Assembly: GCA_023389315.1 (NCBI GenBank)
Contig: JAEWEQ010000063.1
Location: 1 to 42,612 of the forward strand
From: Actinomycetes bacterium
GTDB lineage: Bacteria; Actinomycetota; Actinomycetes; Actinomycetales; Actinomycetaceae
Reading direction: 5' to 3'
Length of the DNA stretch: 42,612 nt
Below are positions 33,801-40,707 of this stretch, one piece after another. A model generated the notes under the pieces. That model was not told where the DNA came from. It saw only the letters and a list, made by a program, of their open reading frames with translations, and searched no databases. The translations under genes and the position numbers were made by a program. Position 1 is the stretch's first letter, and the number at the start of each line of letters is the position of its first letter.

Positions 33801-34384
33801 CCGTCACCGAAGGGACCCAGCGCGGGGTCAAACCCGCCGAGCTGTTTCAGGCACTGGGTGGAGACCAGCATGCCGGCACTGCCAACCGCTAGAACGTCCT
33901 CGATATTGTCGTACTGCCCCTGGTCGATCTCTCCCGGCGCGATGCGCTCTAGCCGGCGGGCGCTGCGCGAAGCAGTGATCCCCACTTCCAGGAGCTGGTC
34001 GGGGTTGTCCCAGGCGTATTGTTTGGGGCCGACCACCCCAATGGTGCGGCCTTCTTCGGTGTATTTCAACAGTGCGTTCAAGCACCCGGGTTTGGGGGCA
34101 CAGTCGTCGTGGAGTATCCACACCCAGTCGCTCGCCAGCACACTGGGATCGCGGCTGATCAGTTCGGAAAGGACTTGACCGGCATTTTGCGGTTCTTCCC
34201 CTTTGTGGGTTTTAGGAAGGTTCACCGTTTCGAACTGCGGATTTATCCCGGTAAGGCCGGTCTTCGCCCAGTTGGCGACGATCACGCGTCCTGGTTTTTG
34301 CGCCCCCACTTGCTGCAGGGTTCTTTCCAGGAAGGGGGTGTTACCTGCAGTTATTACAACGGTGGTTACGGTGGGTGCGCTCAC
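30842..34384 (-). CDS. Giant membrane glycosyltransferase (GT2 domain plus polytopic region)
   Basis: This 1180-residue protein begins with a GT2 domain (about 1-250) with V-V-I-T-A-G-N-T-P, the D-D pair at 93-94 in ILHDDCAPKPG, and L-G-P-F-G-D-G-L-E-F-C-R-R-A-R. One membrane helix follows near 270, a cytoplasmic basic loop to about 370, then roughly a dozen helices to about 780. A charged cytoplasmic segment rich in Arg and Gln (about 780-860) comes next, another helix, and an outer domain of about 250 residues before a last helix and a basic tail. The layout suggests a transferase that hands a sugar to a lipid carrier and moves it outward. Substrate is unknown. GTG 34384 follows AAGGG. It lies eight bases after whiB and overlaps DUF5719. 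Confidence 0.85.
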   Translation of the reverse strand: MSAPTVTTVVITAGNTPFLERTLQQVGAQKPGRVIVANWAKTGLTGINPQFETVNLPKTHKGEEPQNAGQVLSELISRDPSVLASDWVWILHDDCAPKPGCLNALLKYTEEGRTIGVVGPKQYAWDNPDQLLEVGITASRSARRLERIAPGEIDQGQYDNIEDVLAVGSAGMLVSTQCLKQLGGFDPALGPFGDGLEFCRRARLAGYRVVLAPAAGIEHARASYRDIRDGLQVDADASFGRRREAQIYNAILAQSEAGMILILLTLPFVTLLRALWRLITQQPFLAGEEIKAGLGVYKNLGAIKQGHQRVRHQRQVPWRTLRPLEASNAEITRTKRTLAKRERETRPTQTLEPIAAQLLREHILRVRVGAFAGFFLVLLASLALTRAFSYGPTGGAWVSLPDKYSDLWVQAWSGWVISGTGAPGPVDPLLPLMTLLTAPFALVGIAPNTVLIWLWKLAPALAWLAMFTGSSALTQHLRWRLVAATVWIALPSFILSWSAGYWPAAVAHILLPLVMWGWLRCSDSSSVLVIRGASGEEQIKTRVYATSAAAVAALATVGIASVVPWAALAALVIVVILALTRFAHSRSLILTVVPAFVYLIPTWLAAWRAPGMQSLRILLHPSGGSGALEPAGGWELLLGLPVSHQSLPTLTLPWWGPLPQPVTLAVWIAPAIVCLLAGLYGLLVVWRRGWVGQIAVLAGAAALAMAAVSTTILVGVGRYPHPGWPAVALSIAMFAFLVAGLRNLPDDVLVESSRTYRARRRAQKAQQRRDRAQARQRQDAAPLDSLTDRQIDTESGRDLADSRLAGNALVESEGDEDGQLLDRPDEAGEAAPLEASHALRTTTASERVWQPITMVATIASFLVPLVLLATWAPTAFGVVNATGEPDDTGESQKAVVAPQADESGRLTMVTPGSAHITPAAAEEAQNGPKRSRLVILRVDDDRTSVEIRRGGGQQLGETSPTLQIQRANAAKQNQVADDSNALVTGDLETKVLSQLVANLLTSPNTDVAGQLHSLAVEQIALLPGSGSAWENAVTALSRNRNLTNAGASELGQLWRARPNGQEPARARLVSGPKSVVVPSSVIGIHTDLGNLKWQDTGQVPLLVLAERADPHWHATINGEALKSVTVGWQQAFEVPQVSGVLRVRWWADWLLGWWIAVGITTTAMLVALVPLRRRIRTNVS

Positions 34385-34392
34385 GCCAACCC

Positions 34393-34680
34393 TTACCCTA
34401 CTCTGCGCTTGTAGATCCTACGTTCACGCTCGGACAGGCCGCCCCAGATGCCGTGGCGCTCGTCATTGGCCAGCGCGTATTCCAAACATTCGGCACGCAC
34501 TTCGCAAGAGGCACACACGGATTTAGCTTCGCGGGTGGATCCACCCTTCTCAGGGAAGAAAGCTTCGGGGTCCGTTTCGGTACACAGGGCGCGTTCTTGC
34601 CATGCGAGGGGACCGTCGTCAAGGAATGACTCATCAGTGTCTGAAAAGTCGATCGGCCCGTCACCGAAGATATTCCACAC
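34393..34680 (-). CDS. whiB: WhiB-family iron-sulfur regulator (WhiB/WhmD type)
   Basis: This 95-residue protein has the four [4Fe-4S] ligands of the Wbl family: Cys in R-A-L-C-T-E-T-D-P, then C-A-S-C-E-V-R-A-E-C. The tryptophan/glycine motif G-I-W-G-G-L-S-E-R-E-R-R and a basic C-terminus (Y-K-R-R) follow. The sequence DPEAFFPEKGGSTREAK is characteristic of WhiB itself (mycobacterial WhmD/WhiB2), which regulates division and septation with the main sigma factor. It lies next to the large GT2 gene, as in Streptomyces. The start is GTG 34680 with AGGGGG at good spacing. A clear promoter sits about 40 bases upstream. Confidence 0.95.
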   Translation of the reverse strand: MWNIFGDGPIDFSDTDESFLDDGPLAWQERALCTETDPEAFFPEKGGSTREAKSVCASCEVRAECLEYALANDERHGIWGGLSERERRIYKRRVG

Positions 34681-34718
34681 GGTGCCCCCTTACGCTGCTT
34701 GCGATTACTTACTTCTAA

Positions 34719-34747
34719 ATTACACGCGTGTCATCCAGCATAGTCAA
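34719..34747 (-). promoter_or_regulatory. whiB promoter
   Basis: On the reverse strand TTGACT (plus 34742-34747) and TGTAAT (plus 34719-34724) are spaced by exactly 17 bases, close to the main sigma consensus. It would give a leader of about 32 bases including the whiB Shine-Dalgarno. Confidence 0.6.
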
Positions 34748-34812
34748 GCCGAATGCGGTAGTGAAGTTATTGAGCGAATTCCCTACCGGTTTTTTGGTTA
34801 GTTTTCCCACTT

Positions 34813-34840
34813 TTGCACCCAAAAACCTCGGTATTACAAA
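34813..34840 (+). promoter_or_regulatory. Possible promoter of the TIGR03089 gene
   Basis: TTGCAC at 34813-34818 and TACAAA at 34835-34840 are 16 bases apart, directly before CGGAGG and ATG 34858. Spacing is short and the match partial. Confidence 0.35.
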
Positions 34841-34857
34841 ATTTTCGGAGGCTCCCC

Positions 34858-35529
34858 ATGTTCTCACTCGCTGATCTGCGTGCACTCAGCAACTCCCCCG
34901 GCCCGGTCTTAACCTGGTACGAACCGGCCGGACGGGCGGAGTTTTTGGGTCCGCAAATGGCCCAATGGATTGCCAAGACCGCGAATTATTTGGGTGAAAT
35001 AAGTGGCGAGGACGATGCCTGGCAGTTGGTGTTCCATCTGCCCGCGTCTTGGCGTTCCTTGGTGTGGTGGGTAGCAGCGAACCTGTGTGGTTTCGATTCC
35101 ACTTCGCTGGGCGGCCAGCAGTTATCGGACCGCGACATTGCCGAAGTGGTGGGCGCCGCTGACCTGCTGGTTTCCTGCGACCCACAACTCTTGGCCACTG
35201 CCGCCACCGACTATCCCGCCACCGTGGTACTGGCCCAAGCCATGGGTCCGTTGGCTCTGTCCTGGCCTGGCGAGCTCCCCGCTGGCGCCGACGATGCGAT
35301 TGCGGAAGTTAGCGCCCAACCAGACGCCCTCGTCACCTCCATGGCGCAGTCTGCTGGTGAACCACCTGCGGCGGGCTCGATGCACCCGGCCGCGGCGGTA
35401 CTGGTTGATCCCAGGCAGGCACAGTGGCAGGAAGTTTGCTTGCAGGCCTGGCGGCAGGGGCACCGCGCAGTGTGGGTCGATCCCAGCATGGATTTGGAGG
35501 CAATCTGCTCCCAAGAGGGCATTAGCTAG
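34858..35529 (+). CDS. TIGR03089 family protein
   Basis: This 223-residue protein matches the actinobacterial TIGR03089 family, which resembles a fragment of AMP-binding (acyl-CoA synthetase) enzymes. It opens with P-V-L-T-W-Y-E-P-A-G, then WIAKTANYL, LVFHLPASWRSLVWWVAANL and a C-terminal W-V-D-P-S-M-D-L-E-A-I. The N-terminal AMP-binding subdomain fold is recognisable, but the adenylate-forming signature motifs are missing, so it is probably not an active synthetase. Its function is unknown. ATG 34858 follows a strong CGGAGG. It is divergent from whiB and convergent with the galactan operon. Confidence 0.82.
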   Translation: MFSLADLRALSNSPGPVLTWYEPAGRAEFLGPQMAQWIAKTANYLGEISGEDDAWQLVFHLPASWRSLVWWVAANLCGFDSTSLGGQQLSDRDIAEVVGAADLLVSCDPQLLATAATDYPATVVLAQAMGPLALSWPGELPAGADDAIAEVSAQPDALVTSMAQSAGEPPAAGSMHPAAAVLVDPRQAQWQEVCLQAWRQGHRAVWVDPSMDLEAICSQEGIS

Positions 35530-35639
35530 GCCCAACTGCTGCCGCGGCGACCAGGTCTGCGACCGTTAGTTTTTGATGCCCGATAAGGACGCTTTCCCGA
35601 CCAGCCGTACCTATTTCCGACTACTAAGGTTGTGCTCCC

Positions 35640-37634
35640 CTACCGGGCGGAGCTACCGGTGTGATCCACAGTTGCTCGCTCTGATTCCTCCCATCGCTGC
35701 GGATGGTATTCGATCCCCAAGGTTTTAGCCCATGCCCTCGGCCCCACCAGCTCATCCATCTGCCCGCGGTATTGACGGGTAAGGCCGTCCCAGTGCTTGA
35801 GGTAATAACGGTGTAGAGTCAAGGAGCGCTTAAACTGACGCGCTGCTAAGTCGCGGTCCCGCTGATAAAGGCTCATCGAGGACGAATCAGAGGCCGACAC
35901 CAGTGCCGAATCCAGCCCTGCCAGCGTCCACCAGCGCTGCGCCGGGAAGGGCACCACAGTTTGGGGAGTGCGGAGAGCGTCCTGGGGAACAGGTTTCAAC
36001 TGGTGAGTTAAAGCTTTCACCGCGATCACTGCCTTGCGTAGTTTGCCGCCGCTAGCTTGCTGACGTACCCCCGCTCCGGAAAGACGGGAGGTATAAGCAC
36101 CTATCAGCTGCTCGGGGTTTTCTACCACCGTGGCGTCGGTGAACTCAGCCCGCTGCGAGCGGGCTCGCCCCACAGCGGTTGCCAACTTCTGGTGAAGCTG
36201 GGCTGGCCCTCCCAACAGGTCTTGTAGTCCGAGATCTCTCAGATGAGCAGTCGAATACTGCGCAGAAACCACGTGCTTGATGGTGTTGGCGAAGGAGTCC
36301 AGTAGCAGTAGCTGTCCGCCCCGAAAATCGGTGTGTAAAAGCCCCGCTACCATCCGGTTTCGAGCATGGAAGTAGGCTTGCCATTCCAGTGAGTCATCCT
36401 TCGCAGTGAAGGGAACGTGCCACAGGGCTGCACCCGGTAGCGAAACCACCGGCACACCCGCTTTTCGGGCTCGTACGCCGTACTCGGAATCATCCCACTT
36501 AATAAACAGTGGCAGGGACAGGCCAATGCGGCGGATCACCGAGGTGGGGATCAGGCACATCCACCAACCGTTGTAGTCAGCGTCGGCACGCTCGTGTAGC
36601 CAGGCGGTAGCGCGAAGCGATTCGGTGGCGAAATCGTGTTCGCGTTTAGTACCGGTCGCCACCGTCCACCACATGCGCCGGTGGTCGATAACTTCTGCCA
36701 TGGCGTGCAGTTTGGTGCGCTCATACATGGAGAACATGTGGCCGCCCACGATGGTGGGTTCGGTGGCGCTGTTGCCGAATACTACCGCCCGCCGGATACC
36801 TTCGGTTTCCACCCGCACGTCATCGTCAAGCAGTAGCACGTAGTCACTGCCGCGCTCCACCGCTTCGAACATGCCGCGCGCGAAACCGCCTGAGCCTCCC
36901 AGGTTGGGCTGGTCCACTATTTCCAGTAAGTCTCCCAGCCCGGCAGAGTTGGCGGCGAAATCGGGGTGCGATTTGACCTTCTTATCACCTTGGTCAATCA
37001 CCAGTACTTTGGCGATCACGTCACCGAGGTCGGGATCCTCCCCGAGTTGGCGTAGTACTTCAACGCAGTCGTTTTGCCGGTTGAAAGTAGTGATGGCGAT
37101 GATGGCTTTCCCGTCGGCGCACTGTCCCACCGTCTCACTTTCCCAATGGGCGCGGTGAATGCGCACGTCCTCGTTGGTGGCGATCACGTCGAACCAGTAC
37201 CAGCCGCCGTCACCGAACGTGTTCAGCGGCAGTTCAAACTCCACGAGGGCGGGGCCGGAGCTGGCGAGATTGCGTGACTGTACGCGGAAGCAGTGGCCTT
37301 TCGCGTTGGAGCGCGACACCGTGATCAGTCCTTCACCGCTGGCCTCGATTACCAGGGTTACCGAGCGTACCTTCGTGTAGCGAGCCCAGTAGCCGGCGGG
37401 GAAAGCATTGAAGTAGGTTCCAAAGGAGGTTCGGTGGCCAGCAGGTACTAAGTAATCGCCGCGCCCGAGGACCTGGTTGGTTTTTTCTCTCCCCGGTAGC
37501 GCGATCACCTCACCGGGGGTGCGGTCGCCGTAGGTTTCACGCACCGCTCCGGCATCGCCCTCGGCGTAGAGGGGAAGCACGTCAGGATCTTTGTCGGGGG
37601 GAAATACCAATCGTTGCAGCACCTGGTTGTACAT
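35640..37634 (-). CDS. glfT2: Galactofuranosyltransferase GlfT2-like polymerase
   Basis: This 664-residue protein has the GlfT2 layout: an N-terminal beta-sandwich (about 1-200), a central GT2 domain with D270-D-D272 in L-L-L-D-D-D-V-R-V, the second acidic motif W380-D-D-S-E-Y, and a C-terminal helical bundle. GlfT2 of mycobacteria polymerises UDP-galactofuranose into galactan with alternating beta-1,5 and beta-1,6 links. Here it probably extends a galactofuranose polymer on a lipid carrier at the inner membrane face. ATG 37634 has GGAGAGG nine to ten bases upstream; a longer frame continues into tandem repeats and is not credible as protein. It is last in the operon, 247 bases from wzt. Confidence 0.9.
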   Translation of the reverse strand: MYNQVLQRLVFPPDKDPDVLPLYAEGDAGAVRETYGDRTPGEVIALPGREKTNQVLGRGDYLVPAGHRTSFGTYFNAFPAGYWARYTKVRSVTLVIEASGEGLITVSRSNAKGHCFRVQSRNLASSGPALVEFELPLNTFGDGGWYWFDVIATNEDVRIHRAHWESETVGQCADGKAIIAITTFNRQNDCVEVLRQLGEDPDLGDVIAKVLVIDQGDKKVKSHPDFAANSAGLGDLLEIVDQPNLGGSGGFARGMFEAVERGSDYVLLLDDDVRVETEGIRRAVVFGNSATEPTIVGGHMFSMYERTKLHAMAEVIDHRRMWWTVATGTKREHDFATESLRATAWLHERADADYNGWWMCLIPTSVIRRIGLSLPLFIKWDDSEYGVRARKAGVPVVSLPGAALWHVPFTAKDDSLEWQAYFHARNRMVAGLLHTDFRGGQLLLLDSFANTIKHVVSAQYSTAHLRDLGLQDLLGGPAQLHQKLATAVGRARSQRAEFTDATVVENPEQLIGAYTSRLSGAGVRQQASGGKLRKAVIAVKALTHQLKPVPQDALRTPQTVVPFPAQRWWTLAGLDSALVSASDSSSMSLYQRDRDLAARQFKRSLTLHRYYLKHWDGLTRQYRGQMDELVGPRAWAKTLGIEYHPQRWEESERATVDHTGSSAR

Positions 37635-37653
37635 GAACAAAGTCCTCTCCAGT

Positions 37654-37665
37654 GTTGGGCCCAAC
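37654..37665. repeat. Perfect 12-base palindrome before glfT2
   Basis: GTTGGGCCCAAC reads the same on both strands and lies about ten bases upstream of the glfT2 Shine-Dalgarno. It could be an operator or a weak RNA hairpin. Confidence 0.4.
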
Positions 37666-37745
37666 CCTTGGCGGCGGCGCCCGCGGGGCGCATCGGCCTT
37701 GGGTTTTAACTCTACCGCGCCCGCGAAACCCAGGCAGGGGGCGCG

Positions 37746-37854
37746 CCGGGCTGGCCGGGACGCAAACCCCACGCCGGGCTGGCCGGGACGCAGCCCCACG
37801 CCGGGCGGTGCCGGGACGCAAACCCACGCCGAGCTCACCAGGCGCAGACCCACG
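37746..37854. repeat. Four imperfect 26-28-base tandem repeats between wzt and glfT2
   Basis: Copies lie at 37746-37773, 37774-37800, 37801-37828 and 37829-37854. The unit starts CCGGGCTGGCCGGGACGCA and ends CCCCACG; the first three copies are close and the fourth has diverged, with a remnant after it. They fill much of the 247-base gap between wzt and glfT2. The unit length and drift are those of a minisatellite that can change copy number. No gene or clear promoter is seen in the gap. Confidence 0.8.
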
Positions 37855-37881
37855 CCGGCGTAGCAGAGGGCGGCGGGGAAG

Positions 37882-38613
37882 TCAGCGCAAGTAGGAAATA
37901 GCTTCCTTCACCGTGGTGTCCAAAACTTTCTTACCTTTTTCCAGCACAATGCCGCGGTCGCACAGGTCCTCAATCATGTCCAGGTCATGGCTGACAATGA
38001 CCAAGGATTTGCCTTCTTCCTTAAGCTGCCGCACCCGTTTGAGGCACTTGCGTTGGAAGGGTTCGTCCCCTACCGCGAGGATTTCATCAACTAAGAAAAT
38101 GTCTGGGTCGGTGTGCACCGCCACCGCGAAAGCCAGGCGCAAGAACATGCCCGAAGAGTAGGTTTTCACCTCGGAGTCGATGGCATATTCGATTTCGGAA
38201 AACTTCACGATATCGTCGTAGGCCGCCTCAATCTGAGCTTTTGACATCCCCAGGATTGCGCCGTTGAGGAAAATATTTTCCTTACCCGTAAGGTCCGGGT
38301 GGAAACCCGCACCCACCTCAATCAAGCCAGCGACGCGTCCGCGCACGCCCACGTACCCACCGTCCTCGCGCAACACCCCAGAAATGAGCTTCAGCAGGGT
38401 GGATTTGCCAGACCCGTTGAACCCTAACAGCGCTAACGTGTCGCCTTCATTCACGGTCATGGATACGTGGTCGAGAGCTCGGAACTGCTCCGAGATTTGG
38501 TCGCGCCGACCGGTAAGGGACCACACGATGGTTTCTTTGAGGGTGTGGGCGTGGCGGCGAGTGAACTCTTTGACCACGTCCTCGACCTTGATGATTGGCG
38601 TTGCACTAGACAT
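37882..38613 (-). CDS. wzt: Wzt-type ATPase of polysaccharide ABC exporter
   Basis: This 243-residue ATPase powers export of a lipid-linked polysaccharide. It has Walker A GFNGSGKST, the family loop GLIEVGAGFHPDLTGKENIF, the signature T-Y-S-S-G-M-F-L-R-L-A-F-A, Walker B D-I-F-L-V-D-E-I-L-A-V-G-D and the switch His in V-S-H-D. The sequence resembles mycobacterial Wzt (Rv3781), which exports galactan. It lacks the extra C-terminal carbohydrate-binding domain of some Wzt proteins. ATG 38613 is used; GTG 38622 is in frame. It follows wzm by 12 bases. Confidence 0.9.
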   Translation of the reverse strand: MSSATPIIKVEDVVKEFTRRHAHTLKETIVWSLTGRRDQISEQFRALDHVSMTVNEGDTLALLGFNGSGKSTLLKLISGVLREDGGYVGVRGRVAGLIEVGAGFHPDLTGKENIFLNGAILGMSKAQIEAAYDDIVKFSEIEYAIDSEVKTYSSGMFLRLAFAVAVHTDPDIFLVDEILAVGDEPFQRKCLKRVRQLKEEGKSLVIVSHDLDMIEDLCDRGIVLEKGKKVLDTTVKEAISYLR

Positions 38614-38625
38614 TTTCACCACCGC

Positions 38626-39486
38626 TCACAGTTCCTGCGCGAATCCGGGGTCAAGTTTGCGGAACACCGCTTCCCCAATCACCAACATGGCGAGGGCGCT
38701 AACTCCAGCCAGAAGTGCCCACATCAGCATGTTTGGAGGCAGTTGTGCCTCCACTCCCGCAGTTGGCATCCAAAACACCACGTGGAACATTTCCACCACC
38801 GCGGTGATGGGGTTGAGTTGGTAAAGCCACCACAGGAACCCATCGCCGAGGACGTGGTGAACCATTTCCCACGAGTACAACACCGGGGAGACCCAGGTGG
38901 CGGCCATCAGTACCAGTTCCACGAAGTTCTCTGCGTCCCGATAGAACACGTTCACCGCCCCTGAAAGCAGCCCGACTCCCAGGGCGAAGGTGGTGAGGAC
39001 GAAGAAGGCGTAGATGAATACCGCCAGTTCTAACAGTCCCGGGCGCCAACCGAAGATCAGTGCCCCCACCGCTAGGATCACCACCTGTGGGATGAAGTGG
39101 ATGAACGCCACCCAGGTGGAGGCCACCGGGAAAAGTTCGCGCGGCAGGTAGATTTTGTTGACCAAATCCGCGTTCCACACCACGCAGCGGGTGCCGTTGT
39201 TGAAGATTTCGTTGAAGTAGTTCACCGTCACCACGCCGGAGAACATGTAGATCACGTAGTTGTCGATGTTCCCACGCATCTTCATGAACACGCCGATGGC
39301 GAAGTAGAACACGATGAACTGGAAGGCCGGTTTGACGTAGGACCACACCATTCCAAGGACGGATCCGCGGTAGCGAATCCGCAGTTCCTTGTGCACCAGC
39401 AGGGACACCAAGTAGCGCTGGGAGAAGGTCTCCAGCAGTCCGCGTGAGCGTCCGGGGCGGGTGAATTCTCCCGTTGCTGCCGTCAC
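38626..39486 (-). CDS. wzm: Wzm-type ABC-2 permease of polysaccharide exporter
   Basis: This 286-residue membrane protein has the ABC-2 exporter fold: an amphipathic start (ETFSQRYLVSLLVHKELRIR), six membrane helices, the I-Y-L-P-R-E-L-F-P-V segment in the coupling region and the late N-P-I-T-A-V-V-E-M-F. Such permeases move undecaprenyl- or decaprenyl-linked polysaccharide through the membrane with Wzt. The context between UDP-galactopyranose mutase and GlfT2 points to a galactofuranose polymer. The start is GTG 39486, overlapping the glf stop by four bases (GTGA), so production is coupled. Confidence 0.92.
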   Translation of the reverse strand: MTAATGEFTRPGRSRGLLETFSQRYLVSLLVHKELRIRYRGSVLGMVWSYVKPAFQFIVFYFAIGVFMKMRGNIDNYVIYMFSGVVTVNYFNEIFNNGTRCVVWNADLVNKIYLPRELFPVASTWVAFIHFIPQVVILAVGALIFGWRPGLLELAVFIYAFFVLTTFALGVGLLSGAVNVFYRDAENFVELVLMAATWVSPVLYSWEMVHHVLGDGFLWWLYQLNPITAVVEMFHVVFWMPTAGVEAQLPPNMLMWALLAGVSALAMLVIGEAVFRKLDPGFAQEL

Positions 39487-40694
39487 CGCTGACCGTCGCT
39501 TTCCTCGGCCCCTTCCAGCAGGGGTAGCAGCTGGTTATCCCACATTGAAAGTGCCGAAGCGATGGCCATGTGCATATCCAAATACTGGTACGTTCCCAGG
39601 CGCCCACCGAAGAACACTCGGTCTTCAGCTTTAGCCAACTCACGGTATTTGACTAACCGCTCGCGGTCGGTGGCGGTATTGACCGGGTAGTAGGGTTCGT
39701 CCTCGCGGGAAGCGAAACGCGAGTATTCGCGGGCGATGACGGTGCGGTCTTGGGGGTAGTCGCGTTCGGGGTGGAAGTGGCGGAACTCGTGAATGCGGGT
39801 GTAGGGAACGTCCTCGTCACCGTAATTCATCACCGACGTGCCCTGGTAGTCGCCAGTGGGGACCACTTCAGTTTCAAAATCGAGCGTCCGCCAGGTTAGT
39901 TCCCCTTCGCAATAGTCGAAGTACCGGTCCAGTGGCCCGGTGTAGACCACCGGGACTTTACCCACCACGTGGGTTTTACACAGCGGCTGGGAGTCGTCAA
40001 AGAAATCCGTGTTGAGGTGGACATCAATCAGCGGATGGTCGGCCATGCGTTCCAGCCAGGCGGCGTAGCCGTCGGTGGGTAGACCTTCCCAGGTGTCGTT
40101 GAAGTAGCGACTGTTGTAGTTGTAGCGCACCGGCAGGCGCGAGACGATGGAAGCGGGCAGTTCCTTGGGGTCGGTCTGCCACTGTTTAGCGGTATACCCC
40201 TTGAAGAAGGCTTCGAACAGGGGCCGTCCCACTAGCGAGATCCCTTTGGATTCAAAGTCGGTCACGTCAGTGTCAGCCACCTCAGCGGCTTGCTGGGCGA
40301 TCAGTTCTCGAGCCTGATCAGGGGTGTAAGCGGCGCGGAAGAACTGATTGATGGTCCCCAAGTTCACCGGCATGGGATAGACCTCGCCCTTTACGGTGGT
40401 GAAAACCCGGTGCACGTAGTTGGTAAAAGAGGTGAAGCGGTTCACGTAGTCCCATACCCGCTGGTTGGAAGTGTGGAACAGGTGGGCGCCGTAAGTGTGC
40501 ACTTCGATGCCGGTTTCGGGGTCAGTATGGGAGTAGGCGTTACCACCTAGGTGCGGTCGGCGTTCCACCAGGGCCACGCGCAGGCCCTTTTCGTCTGCGC
40601 ATTGGCGCGCAATAGTGAGACCGAATAAACCTGATCCGACTACCACGATGTCGTAGTTCACGCCGTTCTCCTGCTGGGGTTGGGAAGCTGTCAT
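39483..40694 (-). CDS. glf: UDP-galactopyranose mutase
   Basis: This 403-residue flavoenzyme converts UDP-galactopyranose to UDP-galactofuranose, the donor used by GlfT1 and GlfT2. It has the FAD dinucleotide-binding start Y-D-I-V-V-V-G-S-G-L-F-G-L-T-I-A, the HTYGAHLFHT segment, a mobile substrate loop region with K-G-Y-T-A-K-Q-W, the RYNYNSRYF region and the C-terminal F-G-G-R-L-G-T-Y-Q-Y-L-D-M. ATG 40694 is chosen because upstream in-frame residues are the tail of the preceding gene read in another frame. It lies 13 bases after that gene and overlaps wzm, in one operon. Confidence 0.96.
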   Translation of the reverse strand: MTASQPQQENGVNYDIVVVGSGLFGLTIARQCADEKGLRVALVERRPHLGGNAYSHTDPETGIEVHTYGAHLFHTSNQRVWDYVNRFTSFTNYVHRVFTTVKGEVYPMPVNLGTINQFFRAAYTPDQARELIAQQAAEVADTDVTDFESKGISLVGRPLFEAFFKGYTAKQWQTDPKELPASIVSRLPVRYNYNSRYFNDTWEGLPTDGYAAWLERMADHPLIDVHLNTDFFDDSQPLCKTHVVGKVPVVYTGPLDRYFDYCEGELTWRTLDFETEVVPTGDYQGTSVMNYGDEDVPYTRIHEFRHFHPERDYPQDRTVIAREYSRFASREDEPYYPVNTATDRERLVKYRELAKAEDRVFFGGRLGTYQYLDMHMAIASALSMWDNQLLPLLEGAEESDGQR

Positions 40695-40707
40695 GTTCTG
40701 TGCCAGT

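Noticed and set aside
32525..34178. Several forward-strand ORFs of 60-150 codons inside the giant glycosyltransferase
   Set aside because: They are antisense shadows of a continuous reverse-strand frame with clear domains; none has an RBS or motif.
35530..35639. Gap between the TIGR03089 gene and glfT2 as an RNA gene or terminator
   Set aside because: No stable hairpin, tRNA-like fold or promoter was seen in the 110 bases.
37635..37853. N-terminal extension of glfT2 into the tandem repeats
   Set aside because: The extension would be repeat-encoded Gly/Pro/Arg sequence. ATG 37634 has a good Shine-Dalgarno and matches the family start.
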